From contig NW_015961959.1 in the NCBI RefSeq assembly GCF_000497045.1, positions 868,001 through 932,000 on the forward strand: 64,000 bases of DNA, given 5' to 3'. Positions 20,212-30,966 of this stretch are shown in pieces. Below the pieces are notes generated by a model. That model was not told where the DNA came from. It worked only from the letters and a program-made list of their open reading frames with translations, and ran no database searches. The translations under genes were made by a program, and so were the position numbers. Position 1 is the stretch's first letter; each line of letters starts with the position of its first letter. Source of the DNA: Kalmanozyma brasiliensis GHG001 (Eukaryota; Basidiomycota; Ustilaginomycetes; Ustilaginales).

Positions 20212-21918
20212 ATGGCCAGCCAATCCGACATAGACGCCCATCTGCAGGCAGTTGCGGCGCTCAAAGCTCAAGAGGCTTCCCAACGCTACGACCATGCAGC
20301 GCTCACTGCCATGACCGCGGATGAGGCGCGCGCCAACACCATTTTCACAAACATGCGAGATGCTGAAAGGGAATCGCAATGGGAGAAGGAGGGCGACCTG
20401 GCCAGCTTTGCCGGCATGGACTTCTACGGTGCGCGCAAGAACGGTCTCGGGTCACCATCGGACGTGTGGAACGCTGTGAGAAGGATGCCGAAGGGTGCGC
20501 TGCTGCACTGTCACTTCGATGGAACGGTGGACACGTCATTTCTGCTGGAGCATGCCAAGAAGACACCGGGGATGGCGATGAAGGCAGATCGGGCGTTGAC
20601 GAAGGATTCGCTGTGGTCGGCGACCGTGGAGTTCTTGGTCCTGCCAGAGTCGGAGGATCGATCAAACGTCAGTATTTGGTCGGAAGAGTATGCGCCCGGG
20701 TCATGGGTCAGCTTCGAGGCAGCGCGGGAGTCATTCCCTTACCCTCACCCGTACGAGCTGGATCAGGGCAGCTCACACGCTCACATGCCGGCCTACATGG
20801 AGCTCTCCAAGCCCGCCGCTCAGCCGAACGGAACCAGCGCACCTGGGTCCTCGAGCAAAGGCGACGCTTTCGACGCATACGTACACTCGCTCATGACGCT
20901 GACGCCGCACGAAGCAGTCCCAGCGATCACCAACAGCAAGCAAGCCTGGTCCAAGTTCCAGTCGACCTTCGGCGTCATTGCCGGTCTCATCGGGTACGAG
21001 CCCACGCTCAAAGCCTACACCAAAGAGCTCGTCCTGTCGCATGCTCGCGATGGCATCTCGTACACGGAAGCTCGGATCAACTTCCTCACCGAATTCATGG
21101 TTCGTTCGGACGGGACACCGACGTTGACCCACGAGGATTGGGTGCGGATCTTCATCGAGGCTGTCACGGAGGCGAAAGCCGAGCTTGGAGAGGGCGTCTT
21201 TGTGGATGCCAAGATCATCTACACCACCGTCCGCTTCATCGACAACGACAAGCTGCGGTGGTACCTTGAGGACTGCATCTCGCTCAAGAAGCTCTTCCCC
21301 GAATGGATCGTGGGCTTCGACCTCGTAGGGCACGAAGACCCGCTTCTACCGCTCAAGCACTACATCCCGGAGCTGCTCCGTTTTCAACACCGCTGCGCCG
21401 AGGAAGGTATCTCGATCCCGTTCGTCTTCCACGCCGGCGAGACGCTCACCGATGGCGGCGACGCCGATCTCAACCTCTACGATGCGATTCTGCTCAACAC
21501 ACGCCGAATTGGACACGGCGTCTCCCTCGCCCGCCACCCGACCCTGACAGACCTTGTCAAGGAGAAGGACATCTGCGTGGAAATCTGCCCCATCTCAAAT
21601 CAGGTCCTGGGGTACACGGCGAGCATCTGCTCTCATCCGAGTCTGCTCGCGCTGCTCAACAGAAACGTACCCGTCGCACTCAGCTCGGACGACCCGAGTA
21701 TCTTTGAGAACTTCGGCCTGAGCTACGACTTTTATCAGCTGGTAATCAGCTCTAAGAGCACAAGTCTGGTCTCGTTGGCCGCGCTCGCGAGGAGGAGCAT
21801 CAGATACGCATTGGTGGACGATGAGGCCAAGCAGAGGATGGTCGAGGATTGGGATAAGAGGTGGAAGAAGTTTGTAGGGTGGTTCTTGAAGGAGTACGGT
21901 CATTTGGCTAGGCAGTGA
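20212..21918 (+). CDS. Adenosine deaminase, ADGF/CECR1-like
   Basis: 568-aa single-exon protein of the adenosine/AMP deaminase superfamily, closest in layout to ADGF-type enzymes (MPKGALLHCHFDGTVD rather than the shorter classical ADA). Zinc ligands H99 and H101 are in HCHFDG. Further motifs are SYTEARINF, VGFDLVGHED, FVFHAGET (His and catalytic Glu), RIGHG and SSDDPSIF (metal Asp pair). Expected reaction: adenosine (or a related purine nucleoside) to inosine plus ammonia. Animal ADGFs are secreted, but no signal peptide is visible here, so a cytosolic purine-salvage role is more likely. The nucleoside hydrolase at the left end of the window could act on its product, though the two are not adjacent. 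Confidence 0.9.
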   Translation: MASQSDIDAHLQAVAALKAQEASQRYDHAALTAMTADEARANTIFTNMRDAERESQWEKEGDLASFAGMDFYGARKNGLGSPSDVWNAVRRMPKGALLHCHFDGTVDTSFLLEHAKKTPGMAMKADRALTKDSLWSATVEFLVLPESEDRSNVSIWSEEYAPGSWVSFEAARESFPYPHPYELDQGSSHAHMPAYMELSKPAAQPNGTSAPGSSSKGDAFDAYVHSLMTLTPHEAVPAITNSKQAWSKFQSTFGVIAGLIGYEPTLKAYTKELVLSHARDGISYTEARINFLTEFMVRSDGTPTLTHEDWVRIFIEAVTEAKAELGEGVFVDAKIIYTTVRFIDNDKLRWYLEDCISLKKLFPEWIVGFDLVGHEDPLLPLKHYIPELLRFQHRCAEEGISIPFVFHAGETLTDGGDADLNLYDAILLNTRRIGHGVSLARHPTLTDLVKEKDICVEICPISNQVLGYTASICSHPSLLALLNRNVPVALSSDDPSIFENFGLSYDFYQLVISSKSTSLVSLAALARRSIRYALVDDEAKQRMVEDWDKRWKKFVGWFLKEYGHLARQ

Positions 21919-22040
21919 TACTGCATCTTACATCTCAAACATGCTCGCATAGCAACGGACGGAATGCATACACACTTGTCACCTAACAACGATCCGCGAG
22001 TTTCGTACTTTCCTTTCGTGATGATACAAGCGAGTCTGGT

Positions 22041-23009
22041 TCAAGGATCTTTGATCGTCGCCTTGGAGAGCAGGTACTGGTACGGCTTGGTGCAAGCCTC
22101 TACCGCGCCCACTAGATGATCCGCGATCTTCTTGGGCTTATCCGCCTGTGCGGGCGTATCCTTCTTGAACCCAGTCGAGTTCTCCGCTGCATTATGATAC
22201 CCACCCCACTTGGCCCACTCGTCGACGGGCCCCGAGTCCCAGCTGAGCATCTCGGGCGAGAAAGGGATGCCCATAGCCTCGCAGTAGCTCTTGATGGCGT
22301 GGTCGGGGTGTGCGAGCAGCGTCGAGGCGTCGAGCAGAGGAGGCGGTTGAGGCTGCTCCACCGCGTGCTCGTCTCCCGACTCGGTGTTGAAGGTGGATTG
22401 CGGATTCGAGATCCAGTCGTAGAGAATCTTGAGTTCTACGTAGCCCGCATCGGCTTGGTCCCAGAACTCCCAGCCGGATGCGCCTTCTTGGACACACTTC
22501 CAGTAGCTTGGGATGGACTTTTCAGGCGTGCGAATGAGGAACGAGTGGCGGAAGCGCTTCAGCACGGCAGTGGGCACCGTGGTGGGGTTCTCGATGACGG
22601 GCGCGGTGGGATCGAACCTCTTGGACTCTCCTGAAGTCGGTGCGGGAAAGACCTTGGACTCCGGGTGCAGCTGATGCAGCAGATCGGCGGGGAAGAGGCA
22701 CTGACCCATGTCCTTGAGGAACACGTACTTGGGCGGCCACGACTTGTTCTTCGAGATATCGTCCTGGGTGGGGTTGAGCACTTTCTGGAGCACCTCGGTG
22801 ACGGTGAGGTCGTAGTTGCCGGATGCCTTTGCGTGCTCGTCGTCGAATCGACGGCAGGGACGGTCCTTGCCGAGGTAGAAGGGGTCGCCGATGGGCTCGT
22901 GGAAGACGACCGTGTCGGGACGCTGCATGAGCGAGCGCTCGAAGGCGGTGGAGCACGAGCGCGGGTGCACCCAAATGACGATGGGCAGCGGCTGTTCGGA
23001 GGTCGACAT
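22041..23009 (-). CDS. Sulfotransferase-like P-loop protein
   Basis: 322-aa single-exon protein convergent with the deaminase gene (gap ~120 bp). The N-terminal strand-loop-helix WVHPRSCSTAFERS (13-26) resembles the PAPS 5'-phosphosulfate loop of sulfotransferase-fold proteins, followed by VVFHEPIGDPFYLG. RHSFLIRTPEKSIPSYW resembles the 3'-phosphate-binding part. No signal peptide or TM, so a cytosolic protein is predicted, unlike Golgi carbohydrate sulfotransferases. Fungal members of this group are poorly characterised; neither donor nor acceptor can be assigned. A related P-loop fold with a different activity is possible. Confidence 0.72.
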   Translation of the reverse strand: MSTSEQPLPIVIWVHPRSCSTAFERSLMQRPDTVVFHEPIGDPFYLGKDRPCRRFDDEHAKASGNYDLTVTEVLQKVLNPTQDDISKNKSWPPKYVFLKDMGQCLFPADLLHQLHPESKVFPAPTSGESKRFDPTAPVIENPTTVPTAVLKRFRHSFLIRTPEKSIPSYWKCVQEGASGWEFWDQADAGYVELKILYDWISNPQSTFNTESGDEHAVEQPQPPPLLDASTLLAHPDHAIKSYCEAMGIPFSPEMLSWDSGPVDEWAKWGGYHNAAENSTGFKKDTPAQADKPKKIADHLVGAVEACTKPYQYLLSKATIKDP

Positions 23010-24677
23010 GATTGCAAGATGGGGTCGATGGATGTGGCCAGGAAGAAAGACGAGCTTGTGTTTGAGAATGAAGAATGAAGATCGACATGGATTTACGAAT
23101 GTTTGCCGCCTGCAGAAGCGTCACATGGTCCGTGTGATGCGGCCGGATCGCGGGAAATCTCAAGACTGGGCGGCTGCGGCGTCCTTTCAGACGATGTTTT
23201 CCCGGTGGCCTCGACGTGCTTCTCAATTTTCAGTGCTGCTCTCAACCTTGTACCCAGCTCAATGCCACTCAAATGACGCATTGAAGCCGAACATAGATAC
23301 CAGACTTTTGACACACGGGCTGGCGGACGGAGGCAGATGATACGCAAGCAAAGGACGAACGGCGGCAAAAGGGACGGCTCATCTCGCCATACGAACCCTG
23401 GATGGTGCACAATTCTCTCCGTCGAGCTGCAGGATGATTCACAGCTGCTGCTGCGTTGCCCACTTTTCTTGGCACTTTGTTAGACCCGCGTCATTCTTTG
23501 TTTGCGAGAACTGAATCGGGATCGAGATCTCGGCTTCCGATTTGGGGACACGTCTTGGCCGGATGCACGCTGGCAGCCGAGAGAGCGCGTGAGTGCTGTT
23601 GAAAAGGCGGTGCTGCTTGCTGCCAAGGCAAAGTTCAACACTGCCCAAGCTCATGCTGTGCCATTGCGATGATCGTCTGCAGCAACCAAATCACCAGCGG
23701 CAGATGGAAGATTCAACACGTTCCAGTCAAGCGATGGGCTCACTGAGCACGATAGTAAGAGGGAGTGATGCGAACGACAACGACCCCTGACCCCCTTAGC
23801 CGGTTCCATCGGCGTAGTGTTCTAGAGCCCTACGCCTCCGCTCAGTTGCTGCGGTGCCTAGAAAGAGAGCTTGTCACTTTGCGTGTCCCTTTGTCGGCGA
23901 GCTCTGCTGGGACGGGGTTGCTAATGTGCCCCTCTTGAGAACATGGCCAAGAAGACCGAGGGGCATGCATGCAGGTCCGCCGCCAGACAAAGCTTTCTTT
24001 TGAGCACAGCTTCACAAGGGCACAATTTGAAATTTCAGGGCGGAACAGAGGCGTTTTCGCGTTCAGGGCCAGACAAGGCGGTGTCCACCTCGCTGCAGCC
24101 GCAAGCCAACACGGTCCATTCGCGGGGTTCTGCATGAGAGGCATTTCTAGGCGCAAGGGCTGACCCCCTGTGCGTCACCGGCTGCCTTCGCTTGCTGCGC
24201 TAGGCGACACCAAAGTGTTGGTTGACCTTTGCCATTCTCTCATCCTCATCTTGGACAGCTTCGACCTTCACCACCATCATCGTTGCTTTCATCTGCATCT
24301 ACATTTCAGCTCGCAAGGGTCCTTTCGCTTCTTTGATGGTCAGCGGCATCACCCTCATCGTCTTTGTGCACGCTCGGTGATCCTCTCACGGCGACTTTCG
24401 ATCCGTGCCTCGCGTATGCTTCCACGCTGCCGACGCTTCGTTCCTTCCCATCTTGGCATCACGCACCTCAACACGCGGAAGTTCCGGCTGTTGCCAGCGT
24501 CAAGAACACCGCTTTGATCCGCGACGCCGGCAATCTTCTTCGATATATCCCACCACGCTCGCTGGTCGAGCTTGCCTACCTACTCATTCTCAACGTCTTG
24601 CAACATAAAGTGTATCATACCATCGAAAGCTCCCTTCTCGCTGCTAGACGGCCGATCAGGTGCCGCAAACTCTCATA
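23010..24677. other. Divergent intergenic region, sulfotransferase-like / NIPA
   Basis: About 1.7 kb between divergent genes. Short open frames exist but none shows family likeness or a consistent codon pattern. The stretch 24230-24670 is C/T-rich and may be a long leader of the transporter gene. Nothing else recognised. Confidence 0.45.
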
Positions 24678-26666
24678 ATGTCCTCGACGGTCGCAACAGT
24701 GACTTCAACGGCGACGGCAGCACCCACCTCATCCATCGATGCTGCTGACGCCGCCAAAGCATCGGCATCCTCGGCGGTACACTCGCTCTCCAAAGCAATA
24801 GCCTCCGCCTCCGCAGCTCTTACATCAGAGAGTGCCATCGCTGCTGGCAACGCGGCTAATCCACCAGCTTTTAAATATGTTGGTCTCGCATTGGCTGTCG
24901 GATCAGGAATCCTCATCGGCTCCTCCTTTGTCTTCAAGAAGAAAGGCTTGCTATCAGCACAGAAGAAGTACGATACAGCAGCAGGCGAAGGTCATGCCTA
25001 TCTCAAGTCTCCTTTATGGTGGACAGGCATGATTATCATGGTGTTTGGCGAGGTGTTTAACTTTGTGGCATATGCTTTTGCCGATGCCGTCCTCGTAACA
25101 CCACTAGGTGCACTCTCGGTGGTCATCTGTGCGGTTCTCTCGTCTATCTTCCTCAAGGAAAAGCTCACCCTCTTCGGCAAAGTGGGATGCTTCCTCTGCA
25201 TCGTCGGATCGGTCATCATCGCTCTCAACGCACCTACGTCCCATGTCGGAGGCAAGATTACCGAATTTCAGAAGCTCTTCCTCGCTCTGGGCTTTCTGGT
25301 GTGGGGCAGCGTCTGCATCGTCGCCTCGCTCGTGCTCATCTTTGTGTTCGCTCCCAAATACGGCAAGCAGCACATGATGATCTACATCACCGTCTGCAGT
25401 CTCATTGGCGGTCTCAGCGTCAGCGTCACTTCCGGGCTCGGCTCGGCGATCCTTCTCTCAATTCGAGGACAGAATCAGTTCAAGCACTGGTTCATCTACT
25501 TTCTGCTTGGCTTCGTCGTCGTCACGCTGCTGGTCGAGATCAACTACCTTAACAAGGCGCTGGAGCTCTTCAACACTGCCACAGTCACTCCTACCTACTA
25601 CGTCATCTTCACCGGCGCCACTCTCCTCACCTCGATCATCCTGCAGCAAGGTCTCAACGCGTCTCCACTTCAGATTGTCACGCTGGTCATGGGCTTCCTG
25701 GTCATCTGTGCAGGCATCGTCTTGCTCCAATTGAGCAAGATCGACCCAGAAGAGCTTCAGGACAAGCCAGGATTGGATCGTGATACCACGCTCCTGATGC
25801 GCGCTAGCCACTCGGTCATCTCGCACGGTGGCGAAAAGTCGGATACCGCGGCATACGAAGACCCAGGTTTGGACACTGTGCGTGGAGGAATGGGTATCGT
25901 GGGCTCCATGATCCGCGCTCGCAGCTCCCGAAGATTCAGCTCTGCGAGCTCCTGGCGACCTCACAGTGCAGCAGACGAGTACAACCTTCGCAGTCGCAAC
26001 AATCTTCCGCTCACAACGCATGGTGCCGGCAACATCGAGCGCTTCCAGCTGCAGGATTCACCGCTGTCTCCGCGCAGCATGCATCGCGACAACACCAATT
26101 TGACCGTGCCAGGCACACCGAGTCGAAGAGGCACCACCATCTCCTTTGAGGCCGGTGCAGATGCGCCTCACGGGCATCACGCTGGCGACGTGTCTCCCAC
26201 CGCAGCTACAGAATTCGGCGCCATGGCCAACAGCCCTCTCCACTCGATCAAAGAGGCGTCGGACGGCAGCGGCCGCACCACGGAAGCATCCGGCTCGGCG
26301 AACGCTGGATCACAACGCCAAGGGTCAGGCACGTACGTAGACCCATACGCCCCTCGACACCACTCACCACTGTCGCCCACCATCCCAAAGACAGAAGGCG
26401 CATCCAATCTCAGTAACGTCTGGGACCAGCCCATCCACTACTCGTCTTCGCCAGAGGAAACGCCTGATTCGGAGGCGGACGAGTACTCGATTCGCGCGGT
26501 GGATGCAAAGAAGGGCAACGCAAGTCAACAGGGCAGCACACGCAGCAGCAACAAGGACTATCCCAAGATCAAGCCCAGGGTCGCATCCAAGACGTTGGGA
26601 AAGAGTACGAGTGACGACGATGAGGCGGAGGAGCTGCTCAGTCCGCGACTCAACTACTATCGGTGA
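24678..26666 (+). CDS. NIPA-type magnesium transporter
   Basis: 662-aa single-exon membrane protein. Residues ~1-65 are Ala/Ser/Thr-rich. The NIPA/DMT core follows with about nine TM segments, beginning YVGLALAVGSGILIGSSFVF and then the conserved KKKGLL, FGEVFNFVAYAFADAVLVTPLGALSV, FLKEKL, PTYYVIFTGATLL and a last TM ending VLLQLSKIDP. A ~300-residue polar, probably disordered cytosolic tail with acidic patches ends at DDDEAEELLSPRLNYYR. Established for the family: Mg2+ transport at plasma or endosomal membranes. The start is the first ATG of the frame. The tail is longer than in animal NIPAs but common in fungal ones (knowledge-based, not checked). Confidence 0.9.
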   Translation: MSSTVATVTSTATAAPTSSIDAADAAKASASSAVHSLSKAIASASAALTSESAIAAGNAANPPAFKYVGLALAVGSGILIGSSFVFKKKGLLSAQKKYDTAAGEGHAYLKSPLWWTGMIIMVFGEVFNFVAYAFADAVLVTPLGALSVVICAVLSSIFLKEKLTLFGKVGCFLCIVGSVIIALNAPTSHVGGKITEFQKLFLALGFLVWGSVCIVASLVLIFVFAPKYGKQHMMIYITVCSLIGGLSVSVTSGLGSAILLSIRGQNQFKHWFIYFLLGFVVVTLLVEINYLNKALELFNTATVTPTYYVIFTGATLLTSIILQQGLNASPLQIVTLVMGFLVICAGIVLLQLSKIDPEELQDKPGLDRDTTLLMRASHSVISHGGEKSDTAAYEDPGLDTVRGGMGIVGSMIRARSSRRFSSASSWRPHSAADEYNLRSRNNLPLTTHGAGNIERFQLQDSPLSPRSMHRDNTNLTVPGTPSRRGTTISFEAGADAPHGHHAGDVSPTAATEFGAMANSPLHSIKEASDGSGRTTEASGSANAGSQRQGSGTYVDPYAPRHHSPLSPTIPKTEGASNLSNVWDQPIHYSSSPEETPDSEADEYSIRAVDAKKGNASQQGSTRSSNKDYPKIKPRVASKTLGKSTSDDDEAEELLSPRLNYYR

Positions 26667-27096
26667 TCGTTGCTCGCTTTCCGGCCCTGTAGACTGATAC
26701 ATACATATCTGGACAATCAATTGCCTCCCGTATAGACTTCTAATGGAACATCACGACTTCTCATATCAACTGCAGCAGAGCGAGCTGAGCCGAATTCTGG
26801 GCAGCTGACCTTTTTTTTAGGCTGCAGCTGACGATCACCACACCGAAAAGAGGACCCTGAATCCGGAATCTCTTTGCGTTCGGATGTCGGCTTACCTCAA
26901 CTACCGTCCCGACCCTCCACCATAGTTCTTCATCTTGAGGCTGAGTTGCGTCCTTGCCAACGATACCCCTACATCGGAATTACATCTACACGCATCGAGC
27001 TGGCACCATGCTTGGTCGCTAACGCTTCTACGACAAACCTCTGCAAGAGCTTCGAGCTGAAAACGGAGTGTCAGCCTGGCCGTCTCGGATTCGCCC
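26667..27096. other. Intergenic region before HEM25
   Basis: About 430 bp between co-directional genes. Contains a run of T at 26811-26818; otherwise nothing recognised. Confidence 0.4.
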
Positions 27097-28248
27097 ATGT
27101 CTTCGAGCGGCGATAGCAACGCCAATGGCAGCGCGATAGCCAAGATGGCCACGCCGGTCAAACCTGGCAAGCCAGCGCCCATTCCGCCACTCGCAACGCT
27201 CTCTTTCGGCGCCCTGTCCGGCTTCGCCTCGTGCGTTCTGCTACAACCCTTTGATCTGCTCAAGACTCGTCTCCAGCAACTAGACCATACCACATCATCC
27301 GCATCTTCAGCAGCACCACAATACACATCGCGGACACAGAAGCTCGTCGCGATCACCAAGGACATTGTTCGCTCCAATGGCTACCAGGGCTTGTGGCGCG
27401 GCACGACGCCGACTGTCATCCGCAACGTCCCTGGTGTAGCGCTCTACTTCTACTCGGTCTCGCATCTTCGGCATGTCGCATCGCAGCGCCAGATACCCTA
27501 CATCTCGGTTGCACTTTCGCCTACAGACTCGAACGTGGGTTCGTCAACGATGGCCAAGCTTTCCACCACCGGCAACCTCCTCACTGGCGCAGTGGCCAGG
27601 GTGACGGTCGGCTTCATCCTGTCTCCCGTGACGGTGGTGAAAGCCAGGTTTGAGAGCAGCAACTTCTCCACGACCACCGAACGCACCTTGCTATCATCGA
27701 TGCGGGAGATTCAAACGCAGTCCGGCTTCCGTGGCTTCTTCCAGGGCTTCACTGCTACCGCGTTGCGAGATGCACCCTATGCAGGGCTGTATCTGGCGCT
27801 ATACGAGGCATGTAAGACCAACCTATCCGGCATGTCACCCGGCATGGGAACGGGCAACTGGATGGTCGTCAGTGGCAGCGGCCTCCTCGCCGGCACACTA
27901 GCAACACTGCTCACCCACCCATTCGACATCATCAAGACGAGGATGCAAACGACGCCCAGCGACGTGCTCCACCAGATCGCCGTAACACACGATCCCCTAC
28001 CCGCATTGGCGGCACGCGTGGGGAGAGAAACGAGAAGACCTAGCGTCTGGGGCATGTCCAGGCATCTATGGGCGACCAGCGGGCCGAGAGCATTGCTCGA
28101 TGGCTTAGGGCTGAGGTGCGCTAGAAAGGCAGCGAGCAGCGCCATCGGATGGAGCATATTCGAGGGCGGCAGGAGCTGGTACACGGAGCGAGAGGCGAGG
28201 AGGCTAGGCGAAGGGACGAGACCGGGGACTGATCACAAGGAGGTATAG
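27097..28248 (+). CDS. HEM25: Mitochondrial glycine carrier (SLC25A38/Hem25-type)
   Basis: 383-aa single-exon mitochondrial carrier with three repeats. Carrier signatures: QPFDLLKTRLQQ in repeat 1, the family-typical degenerate SPVTVVKARFES in repeat 2 and HPFDIIKTRMQT in repeat 3. The segments GFASCVLLQPFDLLKTR and LWRGTTPTVIRNVPGVALYF match the SLC25A38/Hem25 subgroup, which imports glycine across the inner membrane for the first step of heme synthesis. Residues 1-30 are polar and precede the first TM. An insertion rich in Ser/Ala (about 60-75) and a basic C-tail are lineage additions. Convergent with the START-domain gene. Confidence 0.9.
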   Translation: MSSSGDSNANGSAIAKMATPVKPGKPAPIPPLATLSFGALSGFASCVLLQPFDLLKTRLQQLDHTTSSASSAAPQYTSRTQKLVAITKDIVRSNGYQGLWRGTTPTVIRNVPGVALYFYSVSHLRHVASQRQIPYISVALSPTDSNVGSSTMAKLSTTGNLLTGAVARVTVGFILSPVTVVKARFESSNFSTTTERTLLSSMREIQTQSGFRGFFQGFTATALRDAPYAGLYLALYEACKTNLSGMSPGMGTGNWMVVSGSGLLAGTLATLLTHPFDIIKTRMQTTPSDVLHQIAVTHDPLPALAARVGRETRRPSVWGMSRHLWATSGPRALLDGLGLRCARKAASSAIGWSIFEGGRSWYTEREARRLGEGTRPGTDHKEV

Positions 28249-28524
28249 AAGAAAAAAGCAGGTGTCACAGTATGTCGGGCGCAATACACTACTCTCACAG
28301 CACATGCGGAGCGCGGTCGTTTGCATGTGCGAGGCTGTTGTGCTGATGAGCCTCATGACGCACAACGCAGTCAGAGCAACGATGTGGCCGTCGCATCGCT
28401 CTGCATCCTCTTTGAACCTCTCAACATTGCACCAGACAGTCACATAGAGTCGCAAGGCATGGTCTAGAAAGTCATATTCATGAAGAAGCTACATAGGCAA
28501 AGCAACGATACTACAAATGTTTCT

Positions 28525-29541
28525 TCAAGGAGTGAAGACGAGCGAGAAGCCCTTGCCCTTGGCGCCGTCGGCGACCTTGACGGTGACCAGACCAGCGTCC
28601 TGGTCGACATCCGCGGTGACATCGCTCGCCGCCTCGCCCTCGACAGCGACATTGAGGCTGGTGTAGAGCTTCTGGTTGTCGAAGCGAATCTTGATGGTGT
28701 CCTCACCGACGGCCTGGTACCAGATGGACCACTGCTTCTTGCCCGAGCTAGCCTCGGATCCGTCGCCATCCTCGTACTCGGAGTAGCGGAGAATGCTGTC
28801 CTTGTCGCTGGCCTTGCCGTCCTCCCAGGCGGCGTCGTAGGGGAGGTGACCGTTGGAGTAGTACGTGTCACGAACGCGGCCGACGCACATGGGCGTCTCG
28901 GTGGCCACCATCGACACGACGCTCGTAGGCAGACTGCCGTTGAGGTGGATCTTAACCACATAGGTCACCTTGGTGTTGTCACCGTCCTTGACGAGGTCCC
29001 AGGCGGACACCTCGAGCGTCGCGCGCGTTCGAGACTTGCTGTACGATCCAGCCTCATCGATAAACTGGTCCGCCTCCACACTCGTCTGGTACACCTGGAT
29101 CTTGGAACCGCCGTCCGAAATGACGTTTTCCTGGACACCAACAATGTCGCGCGCCCACACAAAGTACGAGGGCGACTTCATCCACGTGTAGAAGGCGTAT
29201 TTTTGAGGGCCGTAGCGGTCGAGCTGGGTCGCGTTGTCGAAACGAGGATCCCACTTCTTGCGCATGCCGGGCTGCTGGATCACGGCGAGGACCTGCGAGG
29301 GGGTGGCATTCTCGACAATGGTGGAGCCCTTGACGATGGGCACGTCGTAGGCGTTTTCCGGGTTGGTCTTCTTGGAGAGCTGCACTTCCTCGCGGTTGCC
29401 AGCGTCCTCCCACTCGGAATCCTTGGAGGGGTCGGTGTGCTCGGCGAAGAGGGCTTTGGCCTTCTCGAGCGCAGAGGCGTACTCGGAGGGGATCTCGGAG
29501 TAGTTGGTGCGGCCCTGGGGGGTGGGCAGGTCGAACGTCAT
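28525..29541 (-). CDS. START-domain lipid-transfer-like protein
   Basis: 338-aa single-exon protein with no signal peptide. The region ~65-260 reads as a START fold: early VKGSTIVENATPSQVLAVI, then MRKKWDPRFDNATQLDRYG, YFVWARDIVGVQ, strand-rich VSAWDLVKDGDNTKVTYVVK, and a late amphipathic segment MVATETPMCVGRVRDTY. A final ~90-residue acidic/beta-rich part follows (KIRFDNQKLYTSLNV...). START proteins bind a sterol, phospholipid or other hydrophobic ligand and move it between membranes; the ligand cannot be told. Soluble, probably cytosolic. Confidence 0.82.
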   Translation of the reverse strand: MTFDLPTPQGRTNYSEIPSEYASALEKAKALFAEHTDPSKDSEWEDAGNREEVQLSKKTNPENAYDVPIVKGSTIVENATPSQVLAVIQQPGMRKKWDPRFDNATQLDRYGPQKYAFYTWMKSPSYFVWARDIVGVQENVISDGGSKIQVYQTSVEADQFIDEAGSYSKSRTRATLEVSAWDLVKDGDNTKVTYVVKIHLNGSLPTSVVSMVATETPMCVGRVRDTYYSNGHLPYDAAWEDGKASDKDSILRYSEYEDGDGSEASSGKKQWSIWYQAVGEDTIKIRFDNQKLYTSLNVAVEGEAASDVTADVDQDAGLVTVKVADGAKGKGFSLVFTP

Positions 29542-30291
29542 GTTTGCGGAAGATGAATGGAGGTTCGAGTCGTGTTCGGGAAGTGTCGTGGTGGGTGGAA
29601 GGAAGGAAGGGTGATGTCGAGTCGTGTTGCTTCAAGTATTCTTTGTGAGAAGGTCACCTCCAACCACTGTGTGAAAGAGTGGCGACTTCCACGTCGAAGC
29701 TGAGTCCCTGCCGATCCAGTAGGCGGGGTCTGTTCTCCTTCCCGCCTCGTTCCTGTTCTCTCTTACCCGCGTTGGCTTGAGCCAAAGTCATGAAGCGGTG
29801 CGTTTTGGTCTCCACATGGCCCACAGCGCGCCACACAGACCACTTGCAACCAGACAGGCACCACAAAAGAGGGAAAATCAGACCCTTTTCGCGTGAGAGA
29901 GCGGGGAAAACAGAAATTAAAGGTCTGTGAAAGCGCACAAGAGACTCGTATTTGACCGGCGATGCGCGGCGGATGTTGGTACGGCAAAGCTGCTTCCTCA
30001 ACACGGCGGGAACCCTTGTTGAGTATCTCAGACGAACAAATGGGCCACCGGCTGTAGGTAGCCAGCCAAGGGCACCGCCTGCCGGGCCACCCTGACAGCC
30101 TTCACAGTAGCCAATCGGACGATACCCCCATTCTGCTTTGATCAGATCGGGCTCAGCCTGCAACCTTCATTGCAACAGCGAGAAGGTGCACTCGCGCCAT
30201 GGTGGGCACATAGAATAGTCAAGAGATCGACGACGCCAATCACCGCACAGGCATCCTCGCATGAAGCGTACTTTTGGTATCTTTGATTCGG
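29542..30291. other. Intergenic region upstream of the START-domain gene
   Basis: About 750 bp between two minus-strand genes. An open frame at 29654-30163 (-) has no ATG-led family likeness and overlaps other open frames, so I do not call it. It must contain the START gene promoter and the molybdopterin synthase 3' UTR. Confidence 0.4.
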
Positions 30292-30966
30292 TCATGTAGA
30301 CGGAAAGTTGGCCTTCCAGCTCCAGCTTGGTTCTGCTCCTTCCTTTGCCTCTTCCGCCCTGCTGTCGCCCTCGATAGATGTCTGCGTTGCATGGGAAAGC
30401 TCGCCTTGCCCGTCTTGCGCCACGATGCTGTCTCCTGACGCGTAGAACTCCCTCTTCCACACCGCCACGCTCTTCTTGACCTCCTCGAGCAGCCATTCTG
30501 CTACAACGAAGGCTTCCTTCCGATGTGGCGAGCTGACTGCGATCAGGATGCTGCATTCGCCCACCTTTACCTCGCCCAGTCGATGCGCAATATAGCAGCG
30601 TGTGACCCCGTCCTCGCTCGAGTCAGTATTTGGGTCCGCATTTGCTGATAATGGCAGAGGGTTGTCTGCGAAAGGCGCTGAAGTATGCGCTCGCTCGAGC
30701 AGGGACTGGAGCGTCTTGAGCGCCAGAGAGGTATACGCTTCGTACTCGAGCTTGATGACCTGCTTGCCGCGGAAAGAGTCGCGTGTGGTGCCGCTGAACA
30801 GGACAGTGGCTCCCGCACCGTCGTCGGCGACAGAGCGGAGCGCGGCCTTCTCGTCTAGCTCGTCGTACGTCAGGAACGCAGTGTCTCCAAGCTCGGTCGT
30901 GAGGCCGCCAGCGGTCGACGAAGATGGGTAGCGCGATGCGATCGCATTCGAAGGTGACCCTTCCAT
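30292..30966 (-). CDS. Molybdopterin synthase catalytic (large) subunit, MoaE/MOCS2B
   Basis: 224-aa single-exon protein. It inserts dithiolene sulfur into precursor Z (cPMP) to form molybdopterin, working as a heterotetramer with the small sulfur-carrier subunit (MoaD/MOCS2A), which is not in this window. Family marks: TVLFSGTTRDSFRGKQVIKLEYEAY cut into the GTTR and LEYEAY motifs, YIAHRLGEVKVGE (cofactor-binding His-Arg), and the catalytic Lys region VKKSVAVWKREFY. The ATG at 30966 is the first in frame. A ~35-residue N-terminal extension, an insertion with Asn/Asp/Ser before the HR motif, and an acidic ~45-residue C-tail make it longer than the ~150-aa bacterial form. Confidence 0.9.
   Translation of the reverse strand: MEGSPSNAIASRYPSSSTAGGLTTELGDTAFLTYDELDEKAALRSVADDGAGATVLFSGTTRDSFRGKQVIKLEYEAYTSLALKTLQSLLERAHTSAPFADNPLPLSANADPNTDSSEDGVTRCYIAHRLGEVKVGECSILIAVSSPHRKEAFVVAEWLLEEVKKSVAVWKREFYASGDSIVAQDGQGELSHATQTSIEGDSRAEEAKEGAEPSWSWKANFPST

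Noticed and set aside
28480..29556. 358-codon plus-strand frame over the START-domain gene
   Set aside because: Shadow frame; the minus-strand product has the START pattern.
29654..30163. 169-codon minus-strand frame between START and MoaE-type genes
   Set aside because: No family likeness, overlapping open frames, composition not gene-like.
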